Below are positions 16,623 through 25,347 of a stretch of 64,000 bases of DNA, piece after piece (the stretch's first letter is position 1; each line of letters opens with the position of its first letter). This DNA is from Candidatus Leptofilum proximum (GTDB lineage Bacteria > Chloroflexota > Anaerolineae > Promineifilales > Promineifilaceae), in assembly GCA_016710325.1 (NCBI GenBank), contig JADJXK010000002.1, positions 2,914,001-2,978,000 of the forward strand, written 5' to 3'. The notes beneath the pieces are model-generated. The model ran no database searches. It was not told the DNA's origin and was given only the letters and a program-made list of their open reading frames with translations. Position numbers and translations under genes: made by a program.

Positions 16623-16997
16623 TTAGTTGGCGATGCGGGCGGATTGGATGCGTTTGGTGCCGAAGTTGATGAGAATGCCCAGCTTCAAGCCTGAGGCTTT
16701 GAGGTAAGAGCGAACCTGTTGTTTGAAGATGGGCTGTAAGTCGGCCACGGCTTTAAGTTCCAGAATGATTTTGCCTTCAACAATCAAATCCAGCCGGTGA
16801 GTTCCCACAATGTGCCCGCGGTAATAAACCTGAATGGCCTGCTGGCGGGCAATTTGCAGCCCGCTCTCTTGCAGTTCATAAGCCAGCGCTGCTTCATAAA
16901 TGCTTTCTAAAAAGCCAGGCCCCAGTTCATTGTGCACCGCAAAAACGGCCCGCATCACGCTGTAAGACAGGTCAGGATAAATAATCCCCTTGTCCAT
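16623..16997 (-). CDS. GxxExxY protein (PD-(D/E)xK-like)
   Basis: The 124-residue product belongs to the GxxExxY family, named for GPGFLESIYEAAL here (Gly-x-x-Glu-x-x-Tyr at about residues 28-34). A nuclease-like core follows, with HRLDLIVEGKIILELKAV giving the Asp and ExK positions of PD-(D/E)xK folds. The function of the family is not established; members are scattered in many genomes and often sit in variable regions. It is flanked by a 15-bp inverted repeat at its end and ATTCGT-type repeats at its start (16999-17048). That setting suggests a mobile history. Confidence 0.85.
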   Translation of the reverse strand: MDKGIIYPDLSYSVMRAVFAVHNELGPGFLESIYEAALAYELQESGLQIARQQAIQVYYRGHIVGTHRLDLIVEGKIILELKAVADLQPIFKQQVRSYLKASGLKLGILINFGTKRIQSARIAN

Positions 16998-16998
16998 T

Positions 16999-17048
16999 CT
17001 TTCTCCCTCCTATTCGTCAAATTCGTCCATTCGTAAAATTCGTGATAA
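16999..17048. repeat. ATTCGT-type word repeat
   Basis: ATTCGTCAAATTCGTCCATT-like words occur four times between the divergent GxxExxY and pgeF genes. Similar words occur at 13466-13562, 39548-39636 and 61366-61450. Confidence 0.5.
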
Positions 17049-17092
17049 CTTTTTTGTCTAGGCACGAGGCCCACATTTTACAGGGAAGCAGA

Positions 17093-17890
17093 ATGATTCA
17101 ACAAGAACGCAGCGGCATAGTTTATTTTGAGTTTGAGAGTTTAAACGGCGACGGCCGTATCCAACATGCTATCTTTTCGCGCCACGGTGGGGTGAGCCAG
17201 CCGCCGCATGATTCGCTGAACCTGAGCGTGAGTGTGCCGGATGAGAAAACGGCCGTCTACACCAATCGCGCCCGGGCGTTTGGGCTGTTTGGGCGGCAAA
17301 ACGACACGGTGGTGCACGCCCATTTGGTGCACGGCAGCCGCGTCGCCCGCGTCACCCAGGCCAACAATGGCACATGGCTGGAACATTTCGACGCCCTCAT
17401 CACCAACGAGCCGGGCTGTGCCCTGACGATGAACTTTGCCGACTGCACCCCGATTTTGCTGTACGACCCGGTGCAGCAGGCGATTGGTTTGGGCCATGCG
17501 GGCTGGAAAGGGGCCGTGGTGGACCTACCCGGCGCGATGGTGCGCGCCATGCAGCAGCAGTTTGGCAGCGATCCGGCCGATTTGCGGGCGGGCATTGGCC
17601 CCTGCATCAGCTGGGAAAATTACGAGGTGGATGAGCCGCTGGTAAGTGAGGTCAAAGCGGCGTTTGCCGATTGGGCGACGTTGTTGATGCGGAAAGGGGG
17701 GAAGGGGAACGGCCGTACCCATTTCGATCTCCCCGAAGCCAACCGGCGCAACCTGGCCTGCGCCGGTGTGCAGCACATCGAGCTGTCCGGCCTCTGCACC
17801 GCCGCCCGCACCGACCTCTTTTTCTCCCACCGCGCCGAACGTGGCAAGACAGGGCGGTTTGGCTCGATTTTTGTCCTGGGAGGGGAGTGA
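17093..17890 (+). CDS. pgeF: Peptidoglycan editing factor / laccase-domain protein
   Basis: The 265-residue YfiH-family protein has the three metal ligands His80 (AHLVHGS), Cys118 (NFADCTP) and His135 (GLGHAGWKG), and the Arg-Gly-Ile-Gly-Pro-Cys-Ile-like segment around residue 165. Family members act as polyphenol oxidases or purine-nucleoside enzymes in vitro, and in E. coli PgeF removes mis-incorporated L-Ser from peptidoglycan precursors. The ATG at 17093 with AGGGA upstream is taken rather than a TTG at 17042. It is cytoplasmic. The next gene begins 27 bp later and may be cotranscribed. Confidence 0.88.
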   Translation: MIQQERSGIVYFEFESLNGDGRIQHAIFSRHGGVSQPPHDSLNLSVSVPDEKTAVYTNRARAFGLFGRQNDTVVHAHLVHGSRVARVTQANNGTWLEHFDALITNEPGCALTMNFADCTPILLYDPVQQAIGLGHAGWKGAVVDLPGAMVRAMQQQFGSDPADLRAGIGPCISWENYEVDEPLVSEVKAAFADWATLLMRKGGKGNGRTHFDLPEANRRNLACAGVQHIELSGLCTAARTDLFFSHRAERGKTGRFGSIFVLGGE

Positions 17891-17917
17891 TAAGGTAAAA
17901 ATTCTGGAGATGAAGCG

Positions 17918-19339
17918 TTGAAGCAACTTACAGGCAGACTCAGTCTATTGTTCTTATGCTTTATATTCACAGCTTGTAGTCGACAAGAGACGTTGCTGGA
18001 GCTTTCTCCGGAAGTGACGGAAACAGCATCGACCGAGTTAGCACCTTCCTCTACGGCGCGATTCACGGAGTACCACGCACGAGAGCGTTTCGTTGTTTGG
18101 GGGCGAAGCGAGGGGGAACCTGGTGGAAAATGTTGGGTCTGGCTACTTGATCCGGCAAGCCAGTTGGAGCCGATTCGTCAGGTTAGCGGAAAGCAGGACT
18201 GTAACTACGCCGTTGTTCCCGTAAACGATAAACAATATCTTGCGTCTCTGCCGCACTGGAACCCCAATGCCGTCGAACAACCAGCGGAAATCATCCTATA
18301 CGACGTGACGAGCGATGGGGAACTGGTTGTTTATCAGACAATCCCAATGGGCGATATACACCTTTCCAGTCTCACGAATACGCCACAGTGGGCGGCCGAT
18401 GGTTCGGTTTACCTGGCAGGTATCTTAGATGGGAAAGAGCAGATCTTTCGTTATGATAGTCAAACGGCCGCTATCGAGCCTTATCTGGATAGTGACGGTG
18501 GCTTCAGCACCAGCCCGCTTCTTTCGCCAGACGGCCGTTACCTGGCCTATCTGGTGGTTGAGAACAATGAAAGCAGCCAGTTATGTGATCGTCGCGACTG
18601 TTCCCGCCGTTATTATCATATTCGGGACATTGATACAGGACAGGACATGGAACTCCTGCCGCTTATAGAGCCGTGGATAGCCGGCGAAGCGTACTTCATG
18701 CATTGTGACCTGGACTGGTCGCCAACTTCAAGGTTTGTCGCCTTCAGCGTAGGTTGTGGCTTACAAGAACCCAGTTCGGTGGCTATCATTGACGTGAAGA
18801 ATGGGCGGCTGGTGGAAGTGATCAACGCCCAGACCATCAGCAGCCACATCAGGCAGTACGAATGGCTCTCGGATGGCCGGTTGGTTGTCTTAGGCGATGT
18901 GACTTTTGCCCTGTCCAATGAGCAGTATGATGGCTATTTGTTCTACCTGGCTGCGGAACAATCCTGGCAACCGCTGGCCAACTTACCCCAACGGAATTTC
19001 CACAACAATGCTCAGGTAGCTTTTGGAGACTGGACAGAAGATGGCGCATTGGCTGTAGGTCATTCTCAAGTGCCTGGGGAGAAGAGGCGGGTAGAACTGG
19101 CTATATTTGCAGTCGAAAACGAGAGCAGCAATGGTCTATATGTGCAAACCCCAGACGAATACGTTGACCAACCGATGTGGTCTGCCTCAGGCAGTTTTAT
19201 TGCATATCGCTCTGATAACTGGGAAACGCAAGCCTCGCTGAGCAGATTCACCATCATCGAGCGCACTGGTGAAACACTGCTGGATACGGGGATGCTTGAG
19301 GTGGTTTCGCCGCACTTTGCCTGGCTGCTTCAGCCCTAA
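17918..19339 (+). CDS. Lipoprotein with TolB/PD40-like beta-propeller repeats
   Basis: The 473-residue exported protein has a lipoprotein signal (MKQLTGRLSLLFLCFIFTAC). Several WD40/PD40-like blades follow, with SPDGRYLAYL, WSPTSRFVAFS, WLSDGRLVVLG and WSASGSFIAYRS. A paired-Cys segment CDRRDCSRR lies mid-protein. The propeller is expected to face outward from the membrane and bind a partner or ligand; no enzyme motif is seen. The start is TTG with GGAGA upstream; the nearby ATG at 17910 is out of frame. The gene is noticeably less GC-rich than its neighbours, which hints at different ancestry. Confidence 0.75.
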   Translation: MKQLTGRLSLLFLCFIFTACSRQETLLELSPEVTETASTELAPSSTARFTEYHARERFVVWGRSEGEPGGKCWVWLLDPASQLEPIRQVSGKQDCNYAVVPVNDKQYLASLPHWNPNAVEQPAEIILYDVTSDGELVVYQTIPMGDIHLSSLTNTPQWAADGSVYLAGILDGKEQIFRYDSQTAAIEPYLDSDGGFSTSPLLSPDGRYLAYLVVENNESSQLCDRRDCSRRYYHIRDIDTGQDMELLPLIEPWIAGEAYFMHCDLDWSPTSRFVAFSVGCGLQEPSSVAIIDVKNGRLVEVINAQTISSHIRQYEWLSDGRLVVLGDVTFALSNEQYDGYLFYLAAEQSWQPLANLPQRNFHNNAQVAFGDWTEDGALAVGHSQVPGEKRRVELAIFAVENESSNGLYVQTPDEYVDQPMWSASGSFIAYRSDNWETQASLSRFTIIERTGETLLDTGMLEVVSPHFAWLLQP

Positions 19340-19454
19340 AGAGAGGCAGAGGCTTTTTGATTCAAAATTTAACATTGTTTTGCTGCTGTTTGGCTTAATT
19401 ATATTGCTAGTTAGTGCCCTGTTTAAATGGCAAAAGAGAACAGGCAGAATAACT

Positions 19455-19495
19455 CCACTTTTCACTTCTCACTTTTTACTTTTCACCCCTTCCTT
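19455..19495. repeat. TTTTCACTT-type word repeat
   Basis: CACTTTTCACTTCTCAC-like words lie between convergent genes and contain the stop codon of the downstream minus-strand gene at 19483. The same words occur at 12541-12580 and 36613-36660. Confidence 0.5.
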
Positions 19496-20169
19496 TCCCC
19501 AACCCTGTACAAATTCGACCGCCCCTCTTTGCCTACCTGCTCAACAACCTCGCAGCGAGCCAAAGTATAGGTGATGCGTTGGGCCAGGTTGAGGTTGAGT
19601 TTGCCCAGCCGGGCCAGGTGGCGCGTGGTGAACGGTTGCGGCAGGTCGGGTGGCAGCAGCGTGAGCAAATCGGCGGGGGTAGCGAAGGTGTGCAGGCCAA
19701 CCACCTCCAGCAGCCGGTGATCATGCAGGCTCCACCCTTTGCGCCGCCAGCTGCCCTGGCCATCGTCGCGCCACACTTCTTCTTGCCGGGTGAGCAGGGC
19801 ACCCACCACCAGGTTGGGATGGCGCAGCAGGTACGGAATGCGCATCAGCTCAGAGAAGAGGTCGAGGGCCTGCCCTTTTTTGGGGGATTTGCGGCGGCTG
19901 ATGGGTTGGCCAACTGCCGTTTCCCGCACAATCCACTTTTCCTGGGCAATGGGATGCAGCAGCAGCACCGGGTGATGCTCCAGCAGACGGCCCAACTTGT
20001 GTTTCATCGCCCCAAAGTGGCGCGTCTGAATCTCAATCAGCTGCTCGCCGCGCACAATGTCGATGAAAAAGCCGTCTACCTGCACCTCAAACTGGTCACC
20101 GGAACGGCCGTACCATTCCTTGATCCCCGCATGCAGCGACTTCTCCGCCAAAGTCCCAATCTCATTCAT
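19483..20169 (-). CDS. Hypothetical protein, possible PD-(D/E)xK-like domain plus winged helix
   Basis: This 228-residue soluble protein starts MNEIGTLAEKSLHAGIKEWY. It continues with VDGFFIDIVRGEQLIEIQTRHF, where Asp and Glu-x-Gln positions resemble a restriction-endonuclease-like core. The C-terminal 80 residues look like a winged-helix domain (TTRHLARLGKLNLNLAQRITYTLARCEVVEQ). I infer a DNA- or RNA-associated role but the assignment is weak; I do not recognise a characterised homologue. An in-frame ATG four codons upstream is an alternative start. Its last codons and stop run into TTTCACTT-type repeats. Confidence 0.65.
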   Translation of the reverse strand: MNEIGTLAEKSLHAGIKEWYGRSGDQFEVQVDGFFIDIVRGEQLIEIQTRHFGAMKHKLGRLLEHHPVLLLHPIAQEKWIVRETAVGQPISRRKSPKKGQALDLFSELMRIPYLLRHPNLVVGALLTRQEEVWRDDGQGSWRRKGWSLHDHRLLEVVGLHTFATPADLLTLLPPDLPQPFTTRHLARLGKLNLNLAQRITYTLARCEVVEQVGKEGRSNLYRVGERKG

Positions 20170-20179
20170 GTAAATGCCC

Positions 20180-20285
20180 ATCCACAGATTCCACAGATTT
20201 CACAGATTGCTTTTTTCACCCGTTCACCCCTTCACCCCCTCACCTTGTCACCCCTTCACCTTGTCACCCCCTCACTCCTTCACAT
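20180..20285. repeat. ACAGATT and TTCACCCC tandem words
   Basis: ACAGATT words near 20183-20212 are followed by about eight copies of CACCCCTTCACC-like words to about 20285. The latter run into the end of the secreted-protein gene on the minus strand. No gene is seen. Confidence 0.55.
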
Positions 20286-20991
20286 ACACCCCCCAATCAT
20301 CCATAAACCACCCATTGTTCAAGATGGCCCACCGCCCGCGCATGGCCGCACCAACCACCACGGTTTGCGGCTGCGTCACGGTGAAGGTAGTCTGGAAGCG
20401 GTTCTTTTGGCCAAAGATGGGCAGCATCCAGCCGGTGGTGCTGTTGCCCGCAATCAGCTTCACCTCGCCAGACAGCGGATCGGGGGCCCAGATTTTCTGG
20501 CCGTTGTCGTAGCCTACGACCAGGTCGGGGAAAACGTTGATAACAAGGAGGTAGGTGCCGGGTTGGAGGGAAACGGCTGTTGTCAGCTCAAAACTAATCG
20601 CCCCAGAATCTTTAAACACCTTCACCGTCTGGTCACCGTCCCAAATGAACAAATCGTGCTCGACAGGCGGCAAAAAGGCCGAGGGCAAGACGCGTGTTTC
20701 AGGCCGGACCCAGACATTCCAGGGATCGGGATCCAGGGCGTTGGCGCCTTCGGCGTAGGTGAACTGCCAGCTGGTTGGGATTTGCAGCTCAGGTGTGCCG
20801 TTGGGATGGTACCAGCTGCCCTCAAACGACCCGTTTGGCAGCAGATTGGGGCCAAGCGACGGGACCGTGATCAGTGGCAGATAGAGCGTGTGGTTGCTGC
20901 CAGCCTGGGCGTGGGGGGAAGGAACGGCCGTTACCCCCGCCACAACCATCAGCCCCAACAGCAGCGCAAAAAATCGTTTAGAAACTGTCAT
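20272..20991 (-). CDS. Secreted beta-sandwich protein of unknown function
   Basis: The 239-residue product has a signal peptide (MTVSKRFFALLLGLMVVAGV, cleaved near AQA-GS). A single domain follows with NLLPNGSFEGSWYHPNG at its start, typical of carbohydrate-binding-module-like beta sandwiches. Later strands (TTFTVTQPQTVVVGAAMRG, NNGWFMDDWGVYV) also fit that fold, in which GWFMDDWG is the usual final strand. It has no catalytic motif. It probably binds sugar or another surface ligand. The start at 20991 is chosen because the signal peptide begins there; the longer frame upstream lacks one. Confidence 0.75.
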   Translation of the reverse strand: MTVSKRFFALLLGLMVVAGVTAVPSPHAQAGSNHTLYLPLITVPSLGPNLLPNGSFEGSWYHPNGTPELQIPTSWQFTYAEGANALDPDPWNVWVRPETRVLPSAFLPPVEHDLFIWDGDQTVKVFKDSGAISFELTTAVSLQPGTYLLVINVFPDLVVGYDNGQKIWAPDPLSGEVKLIAGNSTTGWMLPIFGQKNRFQTTFTVTQPQTVVVGAAMRGRWAILNNGWFMDDWGVYVKE

Positions 20992-21120
20992 AAAAATCTC
21001 CCAATTTGCGTGGATTGTAACAGAACAGGCGTGCGCTTGACCAAACCGGGCAAGCCTGCTACTCTGGGGCATCATTTGTCATAATGTTTTAGACGCTTGT
21101 GATGAGGAGGAGTGTTTCCC

Positions 21121-21708
21121 ATGAGCGATGCCGATATGAACATCTACGAAGTGGAAGAGCGGAATCCTGTAGTGCATGAACGTGAAGTGGTTGTGGTGGA
21201 GCGCCGACCGGGCACCCGTGGCGAGTTGGTGAAGTTTGCCCTTCTGGTCGTGGTGCTGCTGGCCACGGTGGTGATCATTGCGTTGTTACGGCCGTACATC
21301 TTCAACACCCTCGTCCCCGCCGTCCTGGGCGAAGGCCAGCCCGCTGCTCCGCTGGTCAGCGATGAAACGGAAGCCGAAACGATTAAACCCGAAGTGGAGG
21401 AAGATGAGGCCACGGCCGAACCGGCCGAGTCTGACGCCGCTGTGGAGGAGGGAACGGAAGAAGCCGGAGAAGCCGCAGAGGAGGAAGCGCCGACTGAGGA
21501 TGCAGAGGTGGGTGCCGAACCAGAAAACCCGGAAGATTTCCCAACGGCCGTACCCTCCCGCACCCACACCGTGCAGGCCGGTGAAAACCTCACCGCCATT
21601 GCCCAACAGTACGGCGTCACCGTCCAGGCCATCGTCGCCGCCAACAAACTCACCAACCCAGACCGCGTCACCGTCGGCACCACGCTCATCATCCCGGAGA
21701 GTCAGTAA
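21121..21708 (+). CDS. Single-pass membrane protein with C-terminal LysM domain
   Basis: The 195-residue product has a short cytoplasmic head rich in Glu/Val and one membrane helix at about residues 40-62 (FALLVVVLLATVVIIALL). A long Glu/Ala/Pro-rich acidic stalk follows, then a LysM domain (THTVQAGENLTAIAQQYGV ... LIIPES) over the last 50 residues. LysM binds N-acetylglucosamine in peptidoglycan, so the protein likely anchors the membrane to the wall or tethers a partner. The ATG at 21121 has GAGGAGGAG upstream and is preferred to a GTG three codons earlier. Confidence 0.87.
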   Translation: MSDADMNIYEVEERNPVVHEREVVVVERRPGTRGELVKFALLVVVLLATVVIIALLRPYIFNTLVPAVLGEGQPAAPLVSDETEAETIKPEVEEDEATAEPAESDAAVEEGTEEAGEAAEEEAPTEDAEVGAEPENPEDFPTAVPSRTHTVQAGENLTAIAQQYGVTVQAIVAANKLTNPDRVTVGTTLIIPESQ

Positions 21709-21790
21709 ACGGTAGTCGGTTATCGGTGAACGGTAAACCGATTACCGTTTACGGATTACCGTTTACGGATTACTGATTACCGATTACCGT
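21709..21790. repeat. TTACCGA-type hairpin repeat between convergent genes
   Basis: Words such as ACGGTAAACCGATTACCGTT repeat in both orientations and could form alternative hairpins. The stretch includes the stop codon of the helicase-loader gene. Its place between convergent genes fits a two-way terminator. Relatives lie at 1150-1186, 23921-23996 and 58796-58850. Confidence 0.65.
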
Positions 21791-23199
21791 TTCCGGCGGG
21801 TTTTAGGCTTCACGCCACCCCGGTAGCTGGGCACTTCCAACAGGAAAAAGGTGCAGCGGCTGCCGTCTAACATGCGCGTGGCCAGCCGGGGATCAATCTC
21901 GTCAATCGGCGTGGCCGTGGTGATGACCGTGGGCAGGCGGGCACTGTAGCGGTAGTTAAACAGCTGGTACAGCTTCTCGCGCGCCCAGGCCGTGGCGCTT
22001 TCTGTGCCCAAATCATCCAGCACCAGCAGTGGCGCCGTTTTCACCTCGTCAAAGCGTTTGTCGTAGCGCATACCGCTGGCGGGATTAAACGTTGCCCGCA
22101 AGTGATCCAGCAAATCTGGCACCAACACAAAAAGCACCGGTTCACCCCGGTTGTTCACAAAGTTGGCGATAGCCGCCGCCAGGTGTGTCTTGCCGTTGCC
22201 AAAACCAACGCTGTTCAGCACCAGCCAGTCAGCTGGCGCTTCGGCAAATTCGCGCGCCGTATCGAAGGCGTTGCGCAGATTGGTGGCCTGGCCACGCGGC
22301 AGCTCCCGCTCGCGTAAATCAAAATTGTCAAACGTCTTATCGTGGTGCAGGCTGAGCATAGACAGCTCCGACTGCTCCTGGTCCACGCCCGCACGCCGGA
22401 AGTCCGGCGCGGCGATGTGCACAATTTGCACCAGGCTGGGGTCCACCATGCGCGAACGGATGCGGATTTCAATCGCTTCCAACTCCAAATTAGTGGTGAC
22501 GACGGTGGGGAGACGGCCGTTATACCGGTAGTTAAAAATCTGGTACAGCTTTTCCTGGGCCCAATCGCTGTTGCTCTGCGTGCCTAAATCATCCAGGATG
22601 AGCAGCGGTGTGTTGCGAATTTGGTCAAAACGCTCATCGTAGCCGGTAGGGGAATTGGGGCTGTAGGTCGCCCGCAGATGGTCGAGCAAATCCGGCGTGC
22701 TGACAAACAGGGCCGGATGCCCCATGGCAATACGCTGGTTGGCAATGGCCGCCGCCAGGTGCGTCTTGCCGCAGCCGTAGCCGCCCTTCAACACCAGCCA
22801 GCCGTCCGGCTTTTGGGCAAAGGTCAACGCCCGCTCGTAGGCCATCTTCAGGTTGAGCTGCTTGCCGGGGGTCAGGCCGTGACCGTCGGGTAAAAAGGCA
22901 TCGAAGGTGCAGCTTTGCAGTGCGCCCAGCTGGCTCAGCTTCATCAAGCCATCAATGCGGGACATTTCACGCTCGGCAGCACGGCAGGTGCAGGCCACCG
23001 CCCGGCCAAAGCGTGGGTCCGCCGGGGGTACATCGGGGATGATGTAACCGAGTCCATCACACAGCGGGCAGTCTGGCTGGCCCAGGCCGCTGGCTTCTGC
23101 CGAGTCATCGGGCAGAGCGTTAACGCTTGATGATGTCGCGATATTCGTCTGGGACTGATTGGCGTAGCTCTTTTTGAGTATCTCGCCGGCCGATTCCAT
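21784..23199 (-). CDS. DnaC/DnaI-like helicase loader with two tandem AAA+ domains
   Basis: The 471-residue product starts with a probable zinc-binding head (Cys44, Cys47, Cys70, Cys72). Two consecutive DnaC/IstB-type AAA+ domains follow. The first has Walker A GGYGCGKT (139-146) and Walker B LLILDDLGT (199-207). The second has VGFGNGKT (331-338), where the first P-loop Gly is Val, and LLVLDDLGT (391-399). Normal loaders have one such domain and 240-310 residues. The start ATG has GGAAGG upstream but lies 80 bp inside the preceding DnaD-like gene. Position after dnaB and dnaD implies a role in loading DnaB at origins or restart sites. Whether both ATPase sites work is unknown. Confidence 0.87.
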   Translation of the reverse strand: MESAGEILKKSYANQSQTNIATSSSVNALPDDSAEASGLGQPDCPLCDGLGYIIPDVPPADPRFGRAVACTCRAAEREMSRIDGLMKLSQLGALQSCTFDAFLPDGHGLTPGKQLNLKMAYERALTFAQKPDGWLVLKGGYGCGKTHLAAAIANQRIAMGHPALFVSTPDLLDHLRATYSPNSPTGYDERFDQIRNTPLLILDDLGTQSNSDWAQEKLYQIFNYRYNGRLPTVVTTNLELEAIEIRIRSRMVDPSLVQIVHIAAPDFRRAGVDQEQSELSMLSLHHDKTFDNFDLRERELPRGQATNLRNAFDTAREFAEAPADWLVLNSVGFGNGKTHLAAAIANFVNNRGEPVLFVLVPDLLDHLRATFNPASGMRYDKRFDEVKTAPLLVLDDLGTESATAWAREKLYQLFNYRYSARLPTVITTATPIDEIDPRLATRMLDGSRCTFFLLEVPSYRGGVKPKTRRKR

Positions 23200-23827
23200 C
23201 TTTCTTTCCTTCCTGGCGCCATCGTTCCAAGATAGACACAATGTAGCGCCACTTTCGTACGTTGTTGGCAACGGCCGCTTCAATGGCCTCTTCTATCCAC
23301 CGCAAGGGATAGGTTTGCTCGGCGTCGCGCAGTTCATCGGCCACCATGGGCGTGAGGGGACCAATGTTTTGTTCGTAGAGGATGAAGATATTCGGCCGTT
23401 CCACCAGCAGGGTAATCGGCTCATCTGCATCCGGGTTGGGCCGCCACTCCCCTTTGGTGATGCCTTCAAAGGCAGCCCGACCTTTTTCCGTGTTAAAAAA
23501 GTAAAGGTCCATCTTGCCGTCGACACTTTCGATGTTGACATGCAAAAACGTGCCGCGCGCCACGGCCCGCTCCAGGCCATCCATCAGCGCTTCAGTTGCC
23601 AGGGTTGCTGTTGGCCCCAGCCCTTTGACAAACTCTGTATCATTCAAAAAGTCGGTCAGGCGCAGAAAGCGCACCATGCCATCTTTTTGCCCCATGGCCC
23701 AAAATGCATACAGCGTCACCTTCAGTTCAGCTATGTTGTCGATGTTGGGCATCAGGTCGCTAAAAAAAAGGTTGGGCACCAGGGTCGTGCGTAACTTACC
23801 GTCTGGGAAACCAGGGAAACCTTTCAT
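23120..23827 (-). CDS. DnaD-like primosome protein
   Basis: The 235-residue protein begins MKGFPGFPDGKL. An N-terminal winged-helix segment follows (FFSDLMPNIDNIAELKVTLYAFWAM). The C-terminal helical DnaD/DnaB2-type segment has a YPLRWIEEAIEAAVANNVRKWRYIVSIL-like helix pair with the YxxI-type pattern (RYIVSILERW). In Bacillus such proteins remodel origin DNA and recruit the DnaI-DnaC helicase complex. It is encoded between dnaB and the loader on the same strand and overlaps the loader gene by 80 bp. Family call is strong for the C-terminal domain; function is inferred from relatives and context. Confidence 0.85.
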   Translation of the reverse strand: MKGFPGFPDGKLRTTLVPNLFFSDLMPNIDNIAELKVTLYAFWAMGQKDGMVRFLRLTDFLNDTEFVKGLGPTATLATEALMDGLERAVARGTFLHVNIESVDGKMDLYFFNTEKGRAAFEGITKGEWRPNPDADEPITLLVERPNIFILYEQNIGPLTPMVADELRDAEQTYPLRWIEEAIEAAVANNVRKWRYIVSILERWRQEGKKDGIGRRDTQKELRQSVPDEYRDIIKR

Positions 23828-23987
23828 AATGGTTAATTGTGAATTGTGAATTGCGAATTGTCAATGGTTGGCGAGCAGTGTTCGCAGGCTTTTAACCTAA
23901 CCGATATGTTGCGAACGAATTCACCGTTTACCGTACGCAAAGCGGTTGCGCAGCAACATTACTGATTACCGATAACGGTTTACCGAT
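23828..23987. repeat. Repeat-filled gap between dnaB and dnaD
   Basis: TTGTGAATTGTGAATTGCG-like words run from about 23832 to 23865. TTACCGA-type words run from about 23921 to 23996 and reach the dnaB stop. No open frame of interest is present. Confidence 0.55.
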
Positions 23988-25328
23988 TTACAGATTAATC
24001 TCCTGGCGCTGGAGGTTGCGGAAGGTGGCCAGTTTGCTGTGCCAGTAGAGGTCGATGGTGCCGGTGGGGCCGTTGCGGTGTTTGGCGATGCTGAGTTCGG
24101 CGATATTCGGCCGTTCTGTCGTCTCCGGGTTGTAATATTCATCCCGGTAAATAAACATCACAATGTCGGCGTCCTGCTCGATACTGCCGCTGTCTCTAAG
24201 GTCGGAGAGTTGGGGGTGTTTGTCCTGGCGCTGCTCGACGGCGCGGCTGAGCTGGGCGGCGGCCAGCACCGGGATATCCAGCTCGCGGGCCAGCCCTTTC
24301 AGGCTGCGGGAAATCTCGCTGATTTCCATGACGCGGTTGTTGGTGCTGTGCTCGGCCGACATCAGCTGCAGGTAGTCGATCATGACCAGGTCCAGCCCAT
24401 GTTCGGCGTAGAGGCGGCGGCACTTGGTGCGCAGCTGGTTGGGCGTAATCGAGGGCGTATCGTCGATAAAAATACGCGTTTCCGATAAACGGCCGATTGC
24501 CTCCATAAAAATAGGCAGTTCGTGTTCATGCAGCTGGCCGCGCCGCAGCCGCTGTGAATCGATGCGGGTTTCGGATGCAATCATGCGCTGCACCAGCTGT
24601 TCGCCAGACATTTCTAGATTAAAAATGGCCACCCGCTTGCCGTACCGCATAGCGGCCGTTAGGGCAATGGCGTTTTGCAAACTGGTCTTACCCATGCCAG
24701 GCCGGGCCGCCAGAATGAGCAAATCCGAGCGGTTGAGGCCGCCGAGCAGGCGATCCAGGTCGGTGAAGCCCGTGGGCACGCCAATGACATCGTCGCCTTT
24801 CTCCATAAGGCGCTGGATGCGATCCAGGTATTCGCCCGCAATCTGCTTGACGGGCACCAGGTCACGCGTGGTGCGCTGCTCGCTGATGCTAAACAGGGCT
24901 GATTCCGACCGATCGATGACGACGTTGATGTCTTCGGCTTCGTCGTAGGCCAGGTTGGCAATGGTACCGGCTGCGCCGATGAGCTTGCGTCGCAAAGCGG
25001 CCGCTTCAACCAGCTTGCCATAGCTGCGGGCGTTTATTGCCGTCGGCACGGCATTGATGAGGCCGATGATATACGCCTCGCCACCCACATCCTCCAGCTG
25101 TTCGCGCCGCCGCAGCTCTTCCATGAGCGTGACAAAATCCAGCGGTTCGCGCCGCTCGCTCAGGCTGAGAATTGATTCATAAATCCATTTGTTAGCGGTG
25201 CGATAAAACGCATCGGGGCGCAAAAAGTTGGAAATCTCAAACAGAGTATCGGGATCAATGAGCAGAGAGCCGAGGACGGCTTCTTCGGCTTCGAGGCTGT
25301 GAGGAGGCAGGCGTTCGATTGTGCTCAT
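23988..25328 (-). CDS. dnaB: Replicative DNA helicase DnaB
   Basis: The 446-residue product has the DnaB N-terminal helical domain (PHSLEAEEAVLGSLL onward) and the RecA-like motor with Walker A ARPGMGKTS. Walker B lies at LDLVMIDYLQLM, and the loop after it holds the Q/R residues of the hexameric helicase (AAQLSRAVEQR, DLRDSGSIEQDAD). It unwinds DNA 5'-3' at the replication fork. No intein is present and length is standard. It leads a minus-strand cluster with DnaD-like and DnaC-like proteins, so the three probably act together in helicase loading. Confidence 0.96.
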   Translation of the reverse strand: MSTIERLPPHSLEAEEAVLGSLLIDPDTLFEISNFLRPDAFYRTANKWIYESILSLSERREPLDFVTLMEELRRREQLEDVGGEAYIIGLINAVPTAINARSYGKLVEAAALRRKLIGAAGTIANLAYDEAEDINVVIDRSESALFSISEQRTTRDLVPVKQIAGEYLDRIQRLMEKGDDVIGVPTGFTDLDRLLGGLNRSDLLILAARPGMGKTSLQNAIALTAAMRYGKRVAIFNLEMSGEQLVQRMIASETRIDSQRLRRGQLHEHELPIFMEAIGRLSETRIFIDDTPSITPNQLRTKCRRLYAEHGLDLVMIDYLQLMSAEHSTNNRVMEISEISRSLKGLARELDIPVLAAAQLSRAVEQRQDKHPQLSDLRDSGSIEQDADIVMFIYRDEYYNPETTERPNIAELSIAKHRNGPTGTIDLYWHSKLATFRNLQRQEINL

Positions 25329-25347
25329 GGATCAGATTTTAGAATGA

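Noticed and set aside
20180..20285. CRISPR-like array from the TTCACCCC tandem words
   Set aside because: Unit length is only about 9 nt and there are no spacers of constant size or cas genes.
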